Both the position numbers and the translations under genes were made by a program. From Trema orientale (Eukaryota > Streptophyta > Magnoliopsida > Rosales > Cannabaceae): DNA of 64,000 bases. Positions within the stretch are counted from its first letter, which is position 1. Each line of letters begins with the position of its first letter. A model generated the notes under the pieces. That model was not told the origin of the DNA. It saw nothing but the letters and a program-made list of their open reading frames with translations, and did no database searches. The stretch spans positions 195,542 to 259,541 of the forward strand of contig JXTC01000362.1 of NCBI GenBank assembly GCA_002914845.1. The letters run 5' to 3'. Positions 62,340 through 64,000 of the stretch are shown one piece after another.

Positions 62340-63185
62340 TGTTACATGATATGAATCAAATCTAGATGCATAAACTCTAGATATTAGATTTAGGGTTTAC
62401 CTCTTGTAGCGTGCTTCTGCTTGATCTCCTTACTGGTAGTGATCAAACCTCTAACCCTAGATCTTCTTGTCTATGCTTTGGCTATTGGTTGATGAGGTGA
62501 GTAGATACTAAGTTAAATCTTTCGTTAGAGAACAATCAAGAACACCTTCTTAATGTTTTGGAACACCAAGACTTGAGATGAGAACGTGAGGTTGCATGGA
62601 ATTTTTTCTCACTTTCTTTCTCTCAGCCTTTGACTGAAATCTCTCTCTCCCTTTCCCTCTGTTTAATGTGTGTCCCTGCTGCAAAAACTGTACAGTTTTT
62701 TCTCTCATGTATGAGGCATAAATTGCTAATCCTAATCCAACTAGGATTGAGCTTGTTCTCTAATTTAGGCTTTGGTTATACTTTTATAAATATGTCTAAC
62801 CCATGTAACTTTTTTATAAAAATACCAACTTTATAGAATCATTATTTTGCATAGTTTCATGAAACTAATTTCACGAATACTACCAACCAATTAATGAGCT
62901 TTGTTGAGCCAGACAAGGGGCCTAATGGATCCAAATAACCTAAGCTCCAATAGTATAATAAATACATAATAACTCATATTATAGCATTTATATAAATACT
63001 ATTAGTAAAAGAGACACTCTACTAAAGGCCCAATACTGCACTCTTAGATTAAATGTATGTTTTTATAGATATTTAATGAACTAGCCTTGATTTCTCGATC
63101 TATCTAGCATATTCTATACCACATATAAAATCTCGATACAATGCCGTAGTTGGATATGTGAAATTACCGTAATACCCCTCTAACA
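62340..63185 (-). mobile_element. Probable copia-type LTR (5' end at 63185)
   Basis: On the minus strand it begins TGTTAGAGGGGTATTACGG, contains a TATA-like ATATTTATAAAAG near 62790, a GAGAGAGA-rich leader, and ends near GCTACAAGAGGTAAACCC, the usual layout of plant copia LTRs. No primer-binding site or partner LTR was found; the lower border is a guess. Confidence 0.4.
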
Positions 63186-63414
63186 CATATTTACCTTTGA
63201 GATGCCATCTTTCTATCAAGGAATAATATTGTCGATAATTTTTTTCTTAATGGCCATTTAGACAAAATTTTCAACCATTCAGAAATTGAATACTAAGATC
63301 TTAGATTTAATTATTCCATGAATGCTAAAAGATTCTAAAGTGGCATTAATATAGAGTGTCCTTAACTATTTGGTGTCCTGTCAATTCATAAACTCTCAAC
63401 TTTGAATATTGAAT

Positions 63415-63781
63415 AAGGTAAACTGTAAAAAAATACTCTGAAGTTTAGCTATTCTACAATTTAAATCTTGAAATTTGGACTCTCAAAATACTGAGATTAA
63501 GAAATTCTGAAAATTAATACCATGAATTGACATTTTGAATAACTTTAATTGATAAAATACAATAATATCCTCAAAATTAAGAAGAATAATAAGTATTAGT
63601 CCAGTTTTAATGGATGATATTATTATTTTTTCGTAACTAAAAGTGGTCAAAATGTCAGTCCAAGGTATTAATTTTCAGAAATTTTTAATCTCAGAATATT
63701 ATTTTGTAGAGTCTAAACTTCAGGATTTAAATTGCAAAACACTCAAACTTCATGATATTCTTTTTGTAATTTACCTTATTG
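63415..63781. mobile_element. MITE with about 125-bp inverted repeats
   Basis: The left arm (TAAGGTAAACTGTAAAAAAA, TTAAATCTTGAAATTTGGAC, CTGAAAATTAATACC) matches the reverse complement of the right arm almost throughout. The short centre is AT-rich and non-coding. Target duplication ambiguous (TTGAATAT occurs on both sides, slightly out of register). Confidence 0.7.
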
Positions 63782-63827
63782 AATATCGAGTATACTAATG
63801 AATTAACAACATTTATTACTGATTAGG

Positions 63828-64000
63828 ATTGTAAATGGGCCCTATCCCACCTCACATTTGGGTTTGCCCCGCCCCATCATGAATAGTTGTGGAGCAGGAC
63901 AACGAGTTGCCCCACCCCACTGCCTTGTTTTTTTAAGAGAAATAATAAAAAATTAAAAAAAAAGATTTCTAAAAACAAAATACATACCATCATAAGAACA
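63828..64000. mobile_element. Possible left end of a hAT-like MITE, cut by the window edge
   Basis: TAGGATTGTAAATGGGCCC followed by repeated CCCCRCCCCA words is typical of one plant hAT MITE type. The other end lies outside the window. Confidence 0.35.

Overview
This is nuclear DNA from a flowering plant, most likely a eudicot; I cannot name the species. It is AT-rich, and its genes are spliced with GT-AG introns. Proteins typical of land plants are present (a PLS-class pentatricopeptide repeat protein, a plant-type nudix hydrolase, a plant VPS3/VPS39-type tether subunit, a plant CDCA7-like zinc-finger protein). The space between genes is packed with plant transposons. There are three isolated N bases (38702, 48341, 51218). 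I found no rRNA, tRNA, CRISPR array or organelle DNA.

Four host genes can be reconstructed. (1) 581-2911, minus: a CDCA7-like 4CXXC_R1 zinc-finger protein, 7 exons, 288 aa. (2) 21849-23357, plus: an intronless E-subgroup PPR protein, 502 aa, convergent with gene 3. (3) 24395-25697, minus: a nudix hydrolase, 5 exons, 175 aa. (4) 41371-60370, minus: a VPS3 (TGFBRAP1/VPS39-like) subunit of the endosomal CORVET tether, 14 exons, 1006 aa, spread over 19 kb because its introns hold transposons. For genes 1, 3 and 4, all exon phases join without a frame break.

The rest is transposon-derived or featureless. From 4.2 to 13.8 kb there is a probable MITE, decayed LINEs (the main one at 6.2-10.3 kb carries a TRIM retrotransposon), a Harbinger-like MITE with TTA target duplications, and a broken copia gag. 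From 14.5 to 21 kb there is an LTR-like block, a foldback-like inverted repeat and a hAT MITE with an 8-bp target duplication. From 27 to 33 kb there are five MITE-like elements, including two near-identical copies facing each other 3 kb apart. From 35 to 37 kb there is a CT minisatellite and a solo LTR of the same TRIM family. Intron 2 of VPS3 holds a 7-kb LTR retrotransposon that encodes gag but no recognisable pol. Its 3' half carries an array of about 13 small hairpins whose stems change in matched pairs while the loop stays the same. The last 4 kb hold a probable copia-type LTR and a MITE with long terminal inverted repeats.

The four host genes have unrelated jobs (chromatin maintenance, organelle RNA processing, nucleotide or inositol pyrophosphate hydrolysis, endosome tethering) and nothing suggests a cluster. 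The least familiar signal is the hairpin array inside the gag-only element at 53.4-53.83 kb, followed by a perfect 14-bp hairpin 9 bp before its 3' LTR.
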